Assembly (NCBI GenBank): GCA_029781975.1
Contig: JAKOVQ010000053.1
Location: forward strand, 1 to 64,000
Direction: 5' to 3'
DNA from: Acidobacteriota bacterium
GTDB lineage: Bacteria; Acidobacteriota; Thermoanaerobaculia; UBA5066
Length of the DNA stretch: 64,000 bases
A model generated the notes under the pieces. That model was given only the letters and a program-made list of their open reading frames with translations, ran no database searches and was not told the DNA's origin. The translations under genes and the position numbers were made by a program. Positions 56,437-64,000 of the stretch are shown piece after piece (the stretch's first letter is position 1; the number at the start of each line of letters is the position of its first letter).

Positions 56437-56502
56437 GGACGGGTCAAGGGAGGAGCGGGGCGTGGGTCAACGCTTGTCCGTCACCCGGAAATTGACCCGT
56501 CC
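56437..56502. promoter_or_regulatory. Inverted GGGTCAA repeats upstream of the M43 protease
   Basis: GGACGGGTCAA (56437-56447) and TTGACCCGTCC (56492-56502) are an exact 11-bp inverted repeat 44 bases apart, with a further GGGTCAA at 56464-56470. They lie 150-215 bases upstream of the protease start and after the dihydrolipoyl dehydrogenase gene. The arrangement looks like a binding site for a dimeric regulator. The remainder of 56286-56608 holds no gene; a GC-rich hairpin zone at 56560-56605 may end the upstream transcript. Confidence 0.45.
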
Positions 56503-56608
56503 GGCGACGCAAGCCGCCGACCGGAGCGACGCCCTGGCGCGAGCGTCTCCTCCCGGAGCCCGGGGGAGGGAGAGGCGCCCCTCCGGCGGAGGCGCGGAGC
56601 GCGCCGGA

Positions 56609-58039
56609 TCAGCCGTGGATGTTGTGGCCGTTCACCGCCTCGGCGGCCTCGTGGATCGCCTCGGTCAGCGTCGGGTGGGCGTGGATCGTCCGGATCATCT
56701 CCTCGGTGGTCGCCTCGCAGCGGAGGAACGCCGCTGCCTGGCCGATGAGCTCGGTCGCGTGGGGCCCGATGATGTGGACCCCGACGACCTCGTCGTACCT
56801 CTTCTCGGAGACGATCTTCACGAAGCCCTCGTTGGTGTGCTCCATGGCCGACTTCGCGAGGACCTGGAACCCGAAGCGGCCGACCTTCACGTCGAGCCCC
56901 CGCTCGCGGGCCCTCGCCTCGCTGAGGCCGATCGACGCGACCTCCGGGTCGCAGTAGGTGCAGCCCGGGACCTGGTCCCTGTTGACCGGCTCGGTCGGGT
57001 GGCCGGCGATCGTCTCGGCCGCCACGATCCCCTCGGCCGACGCGACGTGCGCGAGCCAGATGGTGGGGGTGCAGTCCCCGATCGCCCAGACCCCGGGAAC
57101 GTTCGTCCGCTGGTAGGCGTCGACCTTCACGTAGCCGCGGTCGAGCTGGACCCCGAGAGCCTCGAGTCCGATCCCCTCCGTCACCGGGCGCCTGCCGACG
57201 GCGAGGAGGACCCACTCCACGTCCCAGCTCTTCTCCTCGCCGGTCTTCGTCTTCGCGGCGACGTGGAGCGTCCCGTCCGGGTTCTCCGCCACGGCCTCGA
57301 CCGCGGTGGAGACCCAGCACTCGATCCCCTTCTTCCTGAACGACCGCTCGATCTCCTTCGAGATCTCCTCGTCCTCGACCGGCAGGAGCCGGGGAAGGAC
57401 CTCCACGAGGACGGTCTTCGTCCCGTAGCGGGCGTAGCACGACGCGAACTCGGAGCCGACGGCCCCCGAGCCGATCACGAGGATCGACTTCGGGACCGAC
57501 GTCGATTTCAGGACGTGGTCGGAGTTGAGGACCTTGCGGCCGTCCGCCTTGAGGAACGGGAGGTCGCGCGGGACGGATCCCGTCGCCAGGATGACGTTCT
57601 TCGCGGCGAGGACGGTCTCGGCCCCTCCGTCGGCGGTCACGGTCACCTGGCCCGGGGCCGAGAGCCGCCCCCAGCCGGCGTGAACGTCCACCTTGTTCTT
57701 CTTCATCAGGTACTCGACGCCCCGCGCGCCCTTGACGACGACCTTGTCGCGGAACCTCCGGACGGCGTCGAAGTCGAGCTCGACCCCGGTGGTCCTGACG
57801 CCGAAGTCCGCGGCGTGCCGGGCCTCGTCGAGGAGCGTCGCCGACTTGAGCATCGCCTTCGTCGGGATGCAGCCGCGGTGGAGGCACGTCCCTCCCAGCC
57901 CGACGCCGGGAGCCTTGGCGTCCTTCTCGACGATGGCCGTCCTGAGTCCGAGCTGGGCCGCCCGGATCGCGGCGACGTAGCCGCCCGGGCCGGAGCCGAC
58001 GACGACGACGTCGTAGGTCGCGCTGGGGTTCGTGGTCAT
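56609..58039 (-). CDS. lpdA: Dihydrolipoyl dehydrogenase
   Basis: The 476-residue flavoenzyme reoxidises dihydrolipoyl groups of 2-oxoacid dehydrogenase or glycine-cleavage complexes with NAD. The FAD motif GSGPGGYVAAIRAAQLG is followed by the redox-active disulfide GGTCLHRGCIPTKAML. NAD binding is at VIGSGAVGSEFAS. The C-terminal catalytic pair lies in HAHPTLTE. No E1/E2 genes are adjacent. It is not close enough to the GcvH-like gene to suggest joint function. Confidence 0.96.
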   Translation of the reverse strand: MTTNPSATYDVVVVGSGPGGYVAAIRAAQLGLRTAIVEKDAKAPGVGLGGTCLHRGCIPTKAMLKSATLLDEARHAADFGVRTTGVELDFDAVRRFRDKVVVKGARGVEYLMKKNKVDVHAGWGRLSAPGQVTVTADGGAETVLAAKNVILATGSVPRDLPFLKADGRKVLNSDHVLKSTSVPKSILVIGSGAVGSEFASCYARYGTKTVLVEVLPRLLPVEDEEISKEIERSFRKKGIECWVSTAVEAVAENPDGTLHVAAKTKTGEEKSWDVEWVLLAVGRRPVTEGIGLEALGVQLDRGYVKVDAYQRTNVPGVWAIGDCTPTIWLAHVASAEGIVAAETIAGHPTEPVNRDQVPGCTYCDPEVASIGLSEARARERGLDVKVGRFGFQVLAKSAMEHTNEGFVKIVSEKRYDEVVGVHIIGPHATELIGQAAAFLRCEATTEEMIRTIHAHPTLTEAIHEAAEAVNGHNIHG

Positions 58040-58168
58040 CCTTCTCTCCTCTCGGGACCGGTGCGCGGAACGCGCCCCCGGCGGGCGGCGGCGCCCGTCG
58101 GAACGGGCCGCGCCGGGCGATTATAGAGACCGGGTCGCCGGCGGGCCGCGGGGTATCCTCCGCCGGTG

Positions 58169-60658
58169 ATGCGCCTGGCGACGCCGCCCCTCCTCGCCGT
58201 CTTTGCCGCCCTCGCCCTCGCTCCCGCGCCCCTCCCCGCCCAGGAAGTCGAGCTCCCGGGCCCGCTTCCCGGAGGGGAGGTCCGCCTTCCGAACGGCCGG
58301 ACGCTCGCGCCCGCGGGAGAGCAGACGGTCGTCGGCCCGTACCCGTTCGCCGTCGCGGTGACGCCGGACGGGGGACGGATCGTCGTCGCGTCGATGGGGG
58401 TGAGGGACCAGAAGCTCCAGCTCATCGACGCCGCGTCGGGCCGGATCGTCGCCGAGGCTCCCGTGACCCGCTCGTGGCTCGGCCTCGCCGTCTCCCCCGA
58501 CGGCAGGCGCGTCTACCTCTCCGGAGCGAAGGACCGGGTCGTCCGGCGGTACCGGCTCGCGGGCGACTCCCTCGCGCCGAACGGCGAGATCCCGGTGGAG
58601 GTCCCCGGCGACCACGCGACCGACGCCCTCCCCGGCGGGCTCGCCCTGTCGGCCGACGGAGGGACCCTGTGGGTCGCCCGGACGCTCGCGGACGACGTCG
58701 CCCGGGTCGACGTGGCCCGGGGACGCGTCTCCGCGACGATCCCCGTCGGCCGGCGCCCTTACCGCCCCGTCCTCTCGCCCGACGGTCGCCTCGTGGCGGT
58801 CGCGGCCTGGGGAGCTGCTTCCGTCACGCTGATCGACGCGCGGACGAGCGCCCCGGTCGCGACGATCGGGACGGCCGACCACCCGTGCGACCTCGCCTTC
58901 TCGGCCGACGGCCGGCTCCTCTTCGTCGCCCAGGCGAACCGGAACCTCGTGGCCGTCGTCGACGTGGAGCGCCGCCGCGTCGTCCGGCAGGTCTCCGTGG
59001 CGATGGGGGCGGGGGGACCCGGCACCCCCTCGGCGGACGCGCTCCCCGACGGCTCGACGCCGAACGCCCTGGCGGTGGCCCCGGACGGCCGGAGGCTCTA
59101 CGTGGCCAACGCGGACGACGACGCCGTCGCGGTCGTCGACCTCGGCGGAGGCGACCCGGAGCGGATCCGGACCGCCGGCTTCATCCCGACCGGCTGGTAC
59201 CCGGCCGCGCTCGCCCTGACGCCCGACGGGAGGACCCTCGTCGTCGCGAACGCCAAGGGGGGCGGGTCGATCTCGAACCGCGTGGGGGGGCCGAGCGTCC
59301 TCGACGCCGCCGACGCGAGGCCTCCCCGCTCCACCAGGACGATCCCGGGCTCCGTCTCGAGGATCGCCGTTCCGGACGCCGGCGGGCTCGCGGCGCTCAC
59401 GCGGCGCGCCTACGACGACCGCAAGCCGGCCGCCCGCGGCGCCTCTCCCGCCCGGACCTCGCGGGTCGTCCCGACGGAGCCGGGACCGCGCTCGCCGATC
59501 GAGCACGTCGTCTACGTGATCCGCGAGAACCGGACGTACGACCAGGTCCTCGGGGACGTCCCGCGCGGCAACGGCGACCCCTCCCTGGCGATCCTCGGCG
59601 CAGAGGTCACCCCCAACGTCCACGCGCTGGTCGACGAGTTCGTCCTCCTCGACAACTTCTACGCGGACGCCGAGGTCTCGGCCGACGGCCACAACTGGTC
59701 GACCGCCGCGTACGCCACCGACTTCGTGGAGAAGACGTGGGTCCCGAACTACGGTCACATGGGGTTCCGGTACGACTTCGAGGGCGACGACCCCATCGCC
59801 GCTCCGACGGCCGGCTACCTCTGGGACGCGGCGGTCCGCGCGGGGCGGTCCGTCCGCAACTACGGGGAGTTCGTCGGCGTCGGGACCGAGGCCGGCGAGG
59901 AGACCTTCACCGGCAGGTGGGAGGGCAAGGGCGAGACGCTGAGGAGCAGGACCTGCTCCTTCTACCCCGGCTTCGACCTCGGCATCCTCGACAACGCGCG
60001 GGTCGACCTCTTCCTGAAGGAGTTCCGCTCCTTCGTGAAGAAGGGGGACCTCCCGGCCCTGACGATCGTCCGCCTCGGGAACGACCACACCCTGGGGACG
60101 AGGAAGGGAGCGTGGACGCCGCGCGCCATGGTGGCCGAGAACGACGTCGCGCTCGGCCGGCTCGTCGAGGAGATCTCCGAGTCGCCGTTCTGGCCGACCA
60201 CCGCGATCTTCGTCGTCGAGGACGACGCGCAGAACGGCTCCGACCACGTCGACGCGCACAGGACGATCGCCCTCGTCGTCTCCCCCTTCACGAGGCGGGG
60301 CGGCGCGGTCGACTCCACCCTCTACTCGACGACGTCGATGCTCCGGACGATGGAGCTGATCCTCGGGCTCCCGCCCCTCTCCCAGCACGACGCGGCCGCG
60401 ACGCCGATGACGAATGCGTTCGCCGACGCGCCCGACCCGACGCCGTTCCGTCACCGCCCCGCGCGGGTCGACCTCTTCGAGAGGAACCTGCCGGGCGCGC
60501 CGATGCAGGCCGAGAGCGGCACGTGGGACTTCGACGAGGAGGACCGGGCCCCGGAGATCCCCCTCAACGAGGCGATCTGGAAGAGCATCCGGGGCGCGGA
60601 CGCCGACATGCCTCCCCCCGTCAACGCCTCGTTCGTCCACCCGATCCGGAGGGACTGA
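58169..60658 (+). CDS. Secreted beta-propeller fused to phosphoesterase domain
   Basis: The 829-residue exported protein has a signal peptide (LLAVFAALALAPAPLPAQ). A seven-bladed YVTN/NHL-type propeller covers about residues 50-410 (AVSPDGRRVYLSGAKDRVVR, VAVAPDGRRLYVANADDD and similar). A phosphoesterase domain of the acid phosphatase/phospholipase C type covers about 450-800 (EHVVYVIRENRTYDQVLGD, LLDNFYADAEVSADGHNWST, FWPTTAIFVVEDDAQNGSDH). This fusion occurs in Acidobacteria and related groups, and the phosphoester substrate is unknown. A GTG directly before the ATG at 58169 is an alternative start. Confidence 0.88.
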   Translation: MRLATPPLLAVFAALALAPAPLPAQEVELPGPLPGGEVRLPNGRTLAPAGEQTVVGPYPFAVAVTPDGGRIVVASMGVRDQKLQLIDAASGRIVAEAPVTRSWLGLAVSPDGRRVYLSGAKDRVVRRYRLAGDSLAPNGEIPVEVPGDHATDALPGGLALSADGGTLWVARTLADDVARVDVARGRVSATIPVGRRPYRPVLSPDGRLVAVAAWGAASVTLIDARTSAPVATIGTADHPCDLAFSADGRLLFVAQANRNLVAVVDVERRRVVRQVSVAMGAGGPGTPSADALPDGSTPNALAVAPDGRRLYVANADDDAVAVVDLGGGDPERIRTAGFIPTGWYPAALALTPDGRTLVVANAKGGGSISNRVGGPSVLDAADARPPRSTRTIPGSVSRIAVPDAGGLAALTRRAYDDRKPAARGASPARTSRVVPTEPGPRSPIEHVVYVIRENRTYDQVLGDVPRGNGDPSLAILGAEVTPNVHALVDEFVLLDNFYADAEVSADGHNWSTAAYATDFVEKTWVPNYGHMGFRYDFEGDDPIAAPTAGYLWDAAVRAGRSVRNYGEFVGVGTEAGEETFTGRWEGKGETLRSRTCSFYPGFDLGILDNARVDLFLKEFRSFVKKGDLPALTIVRLGNDHTLGTRKGAWTPRAMVAENDVALGRLVEEISESPFWPTTAIFVVEDDAQNGSDHVDAHRTIALVVSPFTRRGGAVDSTLYSTTSMLRTMELILGLPPLSQHDAAATPMTNAFADAPDPTPFRHRPARVDLFERNLPGAPMQAESGTWDFDEEDRAPEIPLNEAIWKSIRGADADMPPPVNASFVHPIRRD

Positions 60659-60660
60659 GG

Positions 60661-60688
60661 CCGCCCGGGCCGCGAGCGGCCCGGGCGG
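60661..60688. terminator. Hairpin between phosphoesterase and Spy-like genes
   Basis: A 13-bp perfect inverted repeat (CCGCCCGGGCCGC / GCGGCCCGGGCGG, loop GA) begins 2 bases after the stop of one gene and ends 10 bases before the stop of the convergent gene. No T-run follows on either strand, so it may block both transcripts structurally. Confidence 0.6.
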
Positions 60689-60697
60689 AGGGCTGCG

Positions 60698-61207
60698 TCA
60701 GTCGGTCGGAGGCGGTCCTCCCCGCATCGGGGCGCGGCCGGCGAAGCCCATCCCTCCCATGCGGGCGCGGCGGGCGTCCCGCGCCGCGGCGAGGTAGCCG
60801 TCGAAGCGCGCCTTCTGCTCGGGGCTGAGGATCGCCTCGAGCCGGGCGCGGAGGTCCGTGAGGGAGGAGCGCGCCGCCTGGCGGGAGGCACGGACCCGGA
60901 GGAACGCCTTCCCGACGGCCGCCGGATCGGGGTCGGCCGCGGAGGCGGCCTCCCGGAGCGCCTGACGCGCGGCCCGGGCCTCGTCCCTCCGGGCCTGGAA
61001 CGCCCCCTTCTGCGAGAGGAACAGGGCGCGGACCTTGTCCTTCTGGTCGGCGCTGAGGTCGAGGGAGGCGAGCGCCCCCCTCAGGACGGGGCCGGCTCCC
61101 GCGCGTCCGGGCCCCCCCTCGCGTGCCAGCGCGGGGACGCCGGCGAGCGAGATCCCGAGCGCGAGGGCCGTCGCGACCGCGAGCCGTCGCGTGAGAGTGG
61201 TGGTCAT
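60698..61207 (-). CDS. Spy/CpxP-like periplasmic protein
   Basis: The 169-residue protein has a signal peptide (LAVATALALGISLAGVPALA) and a helical mature part with two LTxxQ-type repeats in variant form (DLSADQKDKVRALFLSQKGA and ILSPEQKARFDGYLAAARDA). The C-terminus is Gly/Arg/Met/Pro-rich (GGMGFAGRAPMRGGPP). Related proteins act as periplasmic chaperones or metal-binding regulators of stress sensors. The Met-rich end could bind copper, which is inference. Confidence 0.85.
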   Translation of the reverse strand: MTTTLTRRLAVATALALGISLAGVPALAREGGPGRAGAGPVLRGALASLDLSADQKDKVRALFLSQKGAFQARRDEARAARQALREAASAADPDPAAVGKAFLRVRASRQAARSSLTDLRARLEAILSPEQKARFDGYLAAARDARRARMGGMGFAGRAPMRGGPPPTD

Positions 61208-61371
61208 CGTCGAGCTCCTTTCCTTCCTTTGTCCGGTCGAGCCGGACGCCAGAGAAGACGCTCGGCGGCCCCGGAGGATTACGGGGCCGGTACGGCGCGT
61301 GCATCTCCCTCGTCCGTCGGGTGCCCCTCCCCCAGACTGGCACCGGGAGAGGACACCCGAGGAGGAACCCT

Positions 61372-62007
61372 ATGAAAGCGACACGCCTCTTCACCGGAAT
61401 CGCCCTGGCCCTCGCGGCGGCCCCCGTCCTGGCCGAAGGCGACGCGCCCGTCGTCCGGCAGGTCGGGAAGACCGTCGTCGAGTGGAGGAGCCCCCTCCTG
61501 AAGACGGTGGTCGGGTACAAGTGGGCGAACGCGAACTTCGACAAGTCGAGGTGGATCTTCTTCGAGGCCGCCTTCCTGGCGTCCGGCGGGAAGCCCGTCG
61601 GCGTCGACCGGGAGGACGTCTCGCTCGTCATGCCCGACGGCACGACCCTGAGCCTTCCGAGCCAGAAGCGGCTCGCCGAGGGGGTCCCCGACCTCCGCTT
61701 CCTCCTGAAGAAGGCCGAGGTCTCGCGCGACCCGCTGACGGGCTACTTCCCGTCCGCGCTCCACGAGCAGCGGATCCCCTTCTTCACGGTCCCGGGCGAG
61801 GACATCGTGATGGACGAGTTCTCGGTGAACCACTCGCTCCTGGCCCGCGGCGACCTCTTCTTCGAGGCGCCCGGGCAGACGTTCCCGCCGGGGCTCTACA
61901 CGCTGAAGGTCGCGAACAAGGAAGTCGACGTGAGGATCCCGATCCGCTTCCCGGCGGCCCCGCTCGAGAGGTCGAAGGCGAAGGGCGACAAGACCGTCCC
62001 CTGGTGA
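61372..62007 (+). CDS. Secreted protein of unknown function
   Basis: The 211-residue protein has a signal peptide (LFTGIALALAAAPVLAEG). The rest is a single soluble domain rich in Phe, Lys and Asp (VGYKWANANFDKSRWIFFEA, FFTVPGEDIVMDEFSVNHSL, FFEAPGQTFPPGLYTLKVAN) and ends in basic residues. I do not recognise the family. The ATG at 61372 follows GGAGGAA. It stands alone between the Spy-like gene and the ABC-2 exporter. Confidence 0.78.
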   Translation: MKATRLFTGIALALAAAPVLAEGDAPVVRQVGKTVVEWRSPLLKTVVGYKWANANFDKSRWIFFEAAFLASGGKPVGVDREDVSLVMPDGTTLSLPSQKRLAEGVPDLRFLLKKAEVSRDPLTGYFPSALHEQRIPFFTVPGEDIVMDEFSVNHSLLARGDLFFEAPGQTFPPGLYTLKVANKEVDVRIPIRFPAAPLERSKAKGDKTVPW

Positions 62008-62074
62008 CGTTCGGCGTCCGCCGCGTCGCGGGCACCCGGGCGGCGGTCGAGCTCCGGCCGGGCTCCGTCCGGCC

Positions 62075-63112
62075 TCAGCTCCACCTGAAGAGGCGGAGCG
62101 CCAGGCCGAAGCTGACCGCCGCCCAGACGCAGAGGAGGACGAGCTCGGGGAGGACTCCGCCGAGCCCGTGCCCCTCGGTCATGACGGCGCGCAGGGCGTC
62201 GTTGAGGGCGGTGAGCGGGAGGAGCCGGATCCAGGGCCGGGCCGCCTCGGGGAAGCGCTCGTAGGAGAAGAACGTCCCCGACAGGAGCCACATCGGGAGC
62301 ATCACGACGTTCATCAGGCCGCTCACCCCTTCGACGGTCCGCGCGCGCGCCGCGACGAGGAGGCCCAGGCCGGCGAAGGCGAAGGTCCCCGCCAGGATGG
62401 CGAGGGCCAGGGCGACGAACGGCCCGCGGACCGCGACGCCGAAGGCGAGCCACCCGAACCCGACGAGCGCCGTCACCTCGGCGACGAGGAAGACGAGGCG
62501 AGCCAGGACCAGCGCGAGGAGGTAGTCGCGCTTGCGCATGGGCGTGGCCACGAGGCGCTTCAGGAGCTTCTTCGTCCGGGCCGTGACGACCGTGAAGCCG
62601 AGCCCCCACATCCCGGTTCCCATCAGGTTGAGCCCGAGGAGGCCCGGCAGGAGGAAGTCGATGTACCGAGCCCCCGGCTCGGTCACCGGCTCCTCGCGGG
62701 GCCGGAGGGGATCGGTGCGGCCGGCCGCCCGCTGGAGCGCGTCGTCCACCTCGAGGCGCGCCGCGCGGGCGTCGGGGCGGGTGGGGTCGAGGCGGTAGGT
62801 CGGGGGCGGGCCGGGCTCGACGAGGAGGGCGATCCGTCCCGTCCTCAGGGCCTCCCGGCCGTCGCCGGGGGAGAGCGTCGAGACCGCGAGCGCGGGCGAG
62901 CGGGAGAGGGCGGCGGCCGCGGCGCCGGCCCCGGGCCCCTCCGCGACGGCGACGGGGATCCTGTCGGGAGGGCGGGAGCGGAACGCCAGCCCGAGGCCGA
63001 CGGCGAGGATCAGCGGGAAGACGAGGACCCAGAAGACCGCCTCCGGCTCGCGGACGAACTCCTTCGTCCGGACGAGGGCGAGCTCGGCGAGGGGGGGCAT
63101 GGGCCTACGCAT
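62075..63112 (-). CDS. ABC-2 type transporter permease
   Basis: This 345-residue ABC-2 membrane protein has an N-terminal helix (FWVLVFPLILAVGLGLAF), a roughly 130-residue extracytoplasmic region, and five helices in the second half (GLLGLNLMGTGMWGLGFTVV, ALVGFGWLAFGVAVRGPFVA, ALAILAGTFAFAGLGLLVAA, NVVMLPMWLLSGTFFSYERF, LVLLCVWAAVSFGLALRLFR). Motifs TVVTARTKKLLKRLVATPM and LLSGTFFSYERFPEAARPW are typical of the family. It follows the ATPase gene with an 8-bp overlap. Confidence 0.92.
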   Translation of the reverse strand: MRRPMPPLAELALVRTKEFVREPEAVFWVLVFPLILAVGLGLAFRSRPPDRIPVAVAEGPGAGAAAAALSRSPALAVSTLSPGDGREALRTGRIALLVEPGPPPTYRLDPTRPDARAARLEVDDALQRAAGRTDPLRPREEPVTEPGARYIDFLLPGLLGLNLMGTGMWGLGFTVVTARTKKLLKRLVATPMRKRDYLLALVLARLVFLVAEVTALVGFGWLAFGVAVRGPFVALALAILAGTFAFAGLGLLVAARARTVEGVSGLMNVVMLPMWLLSGTFFSYERFPEAARPWIRLLPLTALNDALRAVMTEGHGLGGVLPELVLLCVWAAVSFGLALRLFRWS

Positions 63113-64000
63113 CGCGGAGGTGCCTCCCGGTCAGCGCGACGAAGAGGTCCTCGAGCGTCGCGCGATGCGTCGCGAGAGAGACGAGGCGCGCGCCTGCCGC
63201 GTCGGCGGACGCGAGGAGGGCCGGCACCGTCTCGGCGAGGGAGCGGACCGCCAGCGCGGTCGAGGAGCCGTTGACGTGCTCCTCGGCCACTCCGGGGAGG
63301 GAGCGGAGGAGGGAGGGCGGGAGCGGCGGGTCGGTCTGGAACTCCAAGACGTGGGGCGCGTGGAGCCGCGCGACGAGCTCGTCCGGCGTCCCGAGGGCGA
63401 TCACCCGGCCGTGGTCGACGATCGCCACCCGGTCGCAGAGCCTCTCGGCCTCCTCCATGTAGTGGGTCGTCAGCAGCACCGTCCCGCCGGACGCCTTGAA
63501 CCTCTCCACGACGGCCCAGAGCTCGCGCCGGCTCTGGGGGTCGAGCCCGGTCGTCGGCTCGTCGAGGAAGAGGAGCTCCGGGTCGCCGACGAGGGCGCAC
63601 GCGACGGCGAGGCGCTGCCTCTGGCCCCCGGAGAGCTTGCCGACCCGCGCGTGCCGCTTCTCCCCGAGGGAGAGGGCGGCGACGACCTCCTCCGGGTCGC
63701 GCCCCTGCGGGTAGAACGACCGGAAGAGGAGGAGGGTCTCCTCCACCGTCAGCTTCTCCGCGAGCTGCGTCTCCTGGAGCGAGATGCCGAGCCGCTCCCG
63801 CAGCCGGGAGCCGCCGTCGTGCCACGTCGAGCCGAGCACCTCGACCTCGCCGCCGTCGGCGCCGGTGAGCCCCTCGAGGATCTCGATCGTCGTGGTCTTG
63901 CCGGCGCCGTTCGGACCGAGAAGGCCGAAGCACTCGCCGCGGGCGACCTCGAGGTCGAGCCCGTCGACCGCCCGGACGTCGCCGTAGCTCTTCCGGAGCC
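63105..64000 (-). CDS. ABC transporter ATPase, 5' end outside window
   Basis: The visible 298 codons cover nearly the whole ATPase: LRKSYGDVRAVDGLDLEV, Walker A GPNGAGKTTT, Q-loop SLQET, signature KLSGGQRQRLAVA, Walker B LLFLDEPTTGLDP and H-loop LLTTHYMEEAE. The C-terminal extension (DELVARLHAPHVLEFQTDPP ... ATHRATLEDLFVALTG) is that of DrrA/NatA-like exporters. It pairs with the ABC-2 permease whose start overlaps its stop. The substrate could be an antibiotic, a lipid or sodium. The start codon lies beyond 64000. Confidence 0.94.
   Translation of the reverse strand, partial: LRKSYGDVRAVDGLDLEVARGECFGLLGPNGAGKTTTIEILEGLTGADGGEVEVLGSTWHDGGSRLRERLGISLQETQLAEKLTVEETLLLFRSFYPQGRDPEEVVAALSLGEKRHARVGKLSGGQRQRLAVACALVGDPELLFLDEPTTGLDPQSRRELWAVVERFKASGGTVLLTTHYMEEAERLCDRVAIVDHGRVIALGTPDELVARLHAPHVLEFQTDPPLPPSLLRSLPGVAEEHVNGSSTALAVRSLAETVPALLASADAAGARLVSLATHRATLEDLFVALTGRHLRDA

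Overview
This is a very GC-rich (about 70%) bacterial chromosome segment. It is densely packed with operons whose genes often overlap by four bases (ATGA or GTGA). I infer an Acidobacteriota-like organism, possibly Thermoanaerobaculia, from the combination of a membrane-bound uptake [NiFe] hydrogenase with HybA/HybB partners, EtfAB with a membrane ETF oxidoreductase, an Os1348/NHLP-type RiPP leader gene, PknB-type kinases and Ig-like secreted proteins. No marker gene here fixes the taxonomy.

Left edge (1-4.96 kb): the end of a chromosomal integron. An imuA-imuB SOS-mutagenesis pair is followed, with a 17-bp overlap, by a genuine integron integrase (intI), and then by a small gene coupled to intI through ATGA. 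Downstream of intI, in the direction of its transcription, lie three 20-bp iterons, a core site (probable attI), a gene cassette without a clear gene, a 67-bp attC site and the start of a brnT toxin cassette that runs off the window. The integrase therefore points toward its array and appears to sit in a DNA-damage operon where dnaE2 would normally be.

5-12 kb: etfB-etfA, a secreted Ig-like protein on the other strand, then a membrane Fe-S ETF:quinone oxidoreductase with a small membrane partner. 12-18 kb: a zinc-ribbon/coiled-coil protein, YraN, a PknB-TPR kinase, tRNA-Gly(GCC) with its own promoter and terminator, an alcohol dehydrogenase-SDR pair and an archaemetzincin. 18-24.4 kb: a minus-strand redox operon (GcvH-like protein, HybA-like ferredoxin, NrfD/HybB fused to a triheme cytochrome, heme-motif histidine kinase, NtrC-type regulator) behind a well-formed sigma-54 promoter.

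25-38.9 kb: an FHA-RDD protein, a GYF-DUF4282 protein, an M16 protease, a molybdopterin oxidoreductase and a complete hydrogenase structural operon (small subunit, HybA, HybB, large subunit, maturation protease, small membrane protein). 38.9-44.6 kb: an SDR fused to an RsbRD_N-like domain, a Rieske protein, a WD40 protein, an unusual protein kinase and an orphan RiPP-leader-like gene. 44.8-64 kb: a large secreted pullulanase, a lipoprotein, an alanine-dehydrogenase-like gene with a CoA-transferase, a MacAB/Lol-type export operon, an M43 protease, dihydrolipoyl dehydrogenase, a beta-propeller phosphoesterase, a Spy-like protein and an ABC-2 exporter that runs off the right edge.

Three copies of a 238-243-bp intergenic element (11.7, 29.9 and 30.4 kb) share a loop and unpaired positions, while their stems change in a compensated way. 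This is the signature of a structured RNA or DNA hairpin element and is the least explained feature of the window.
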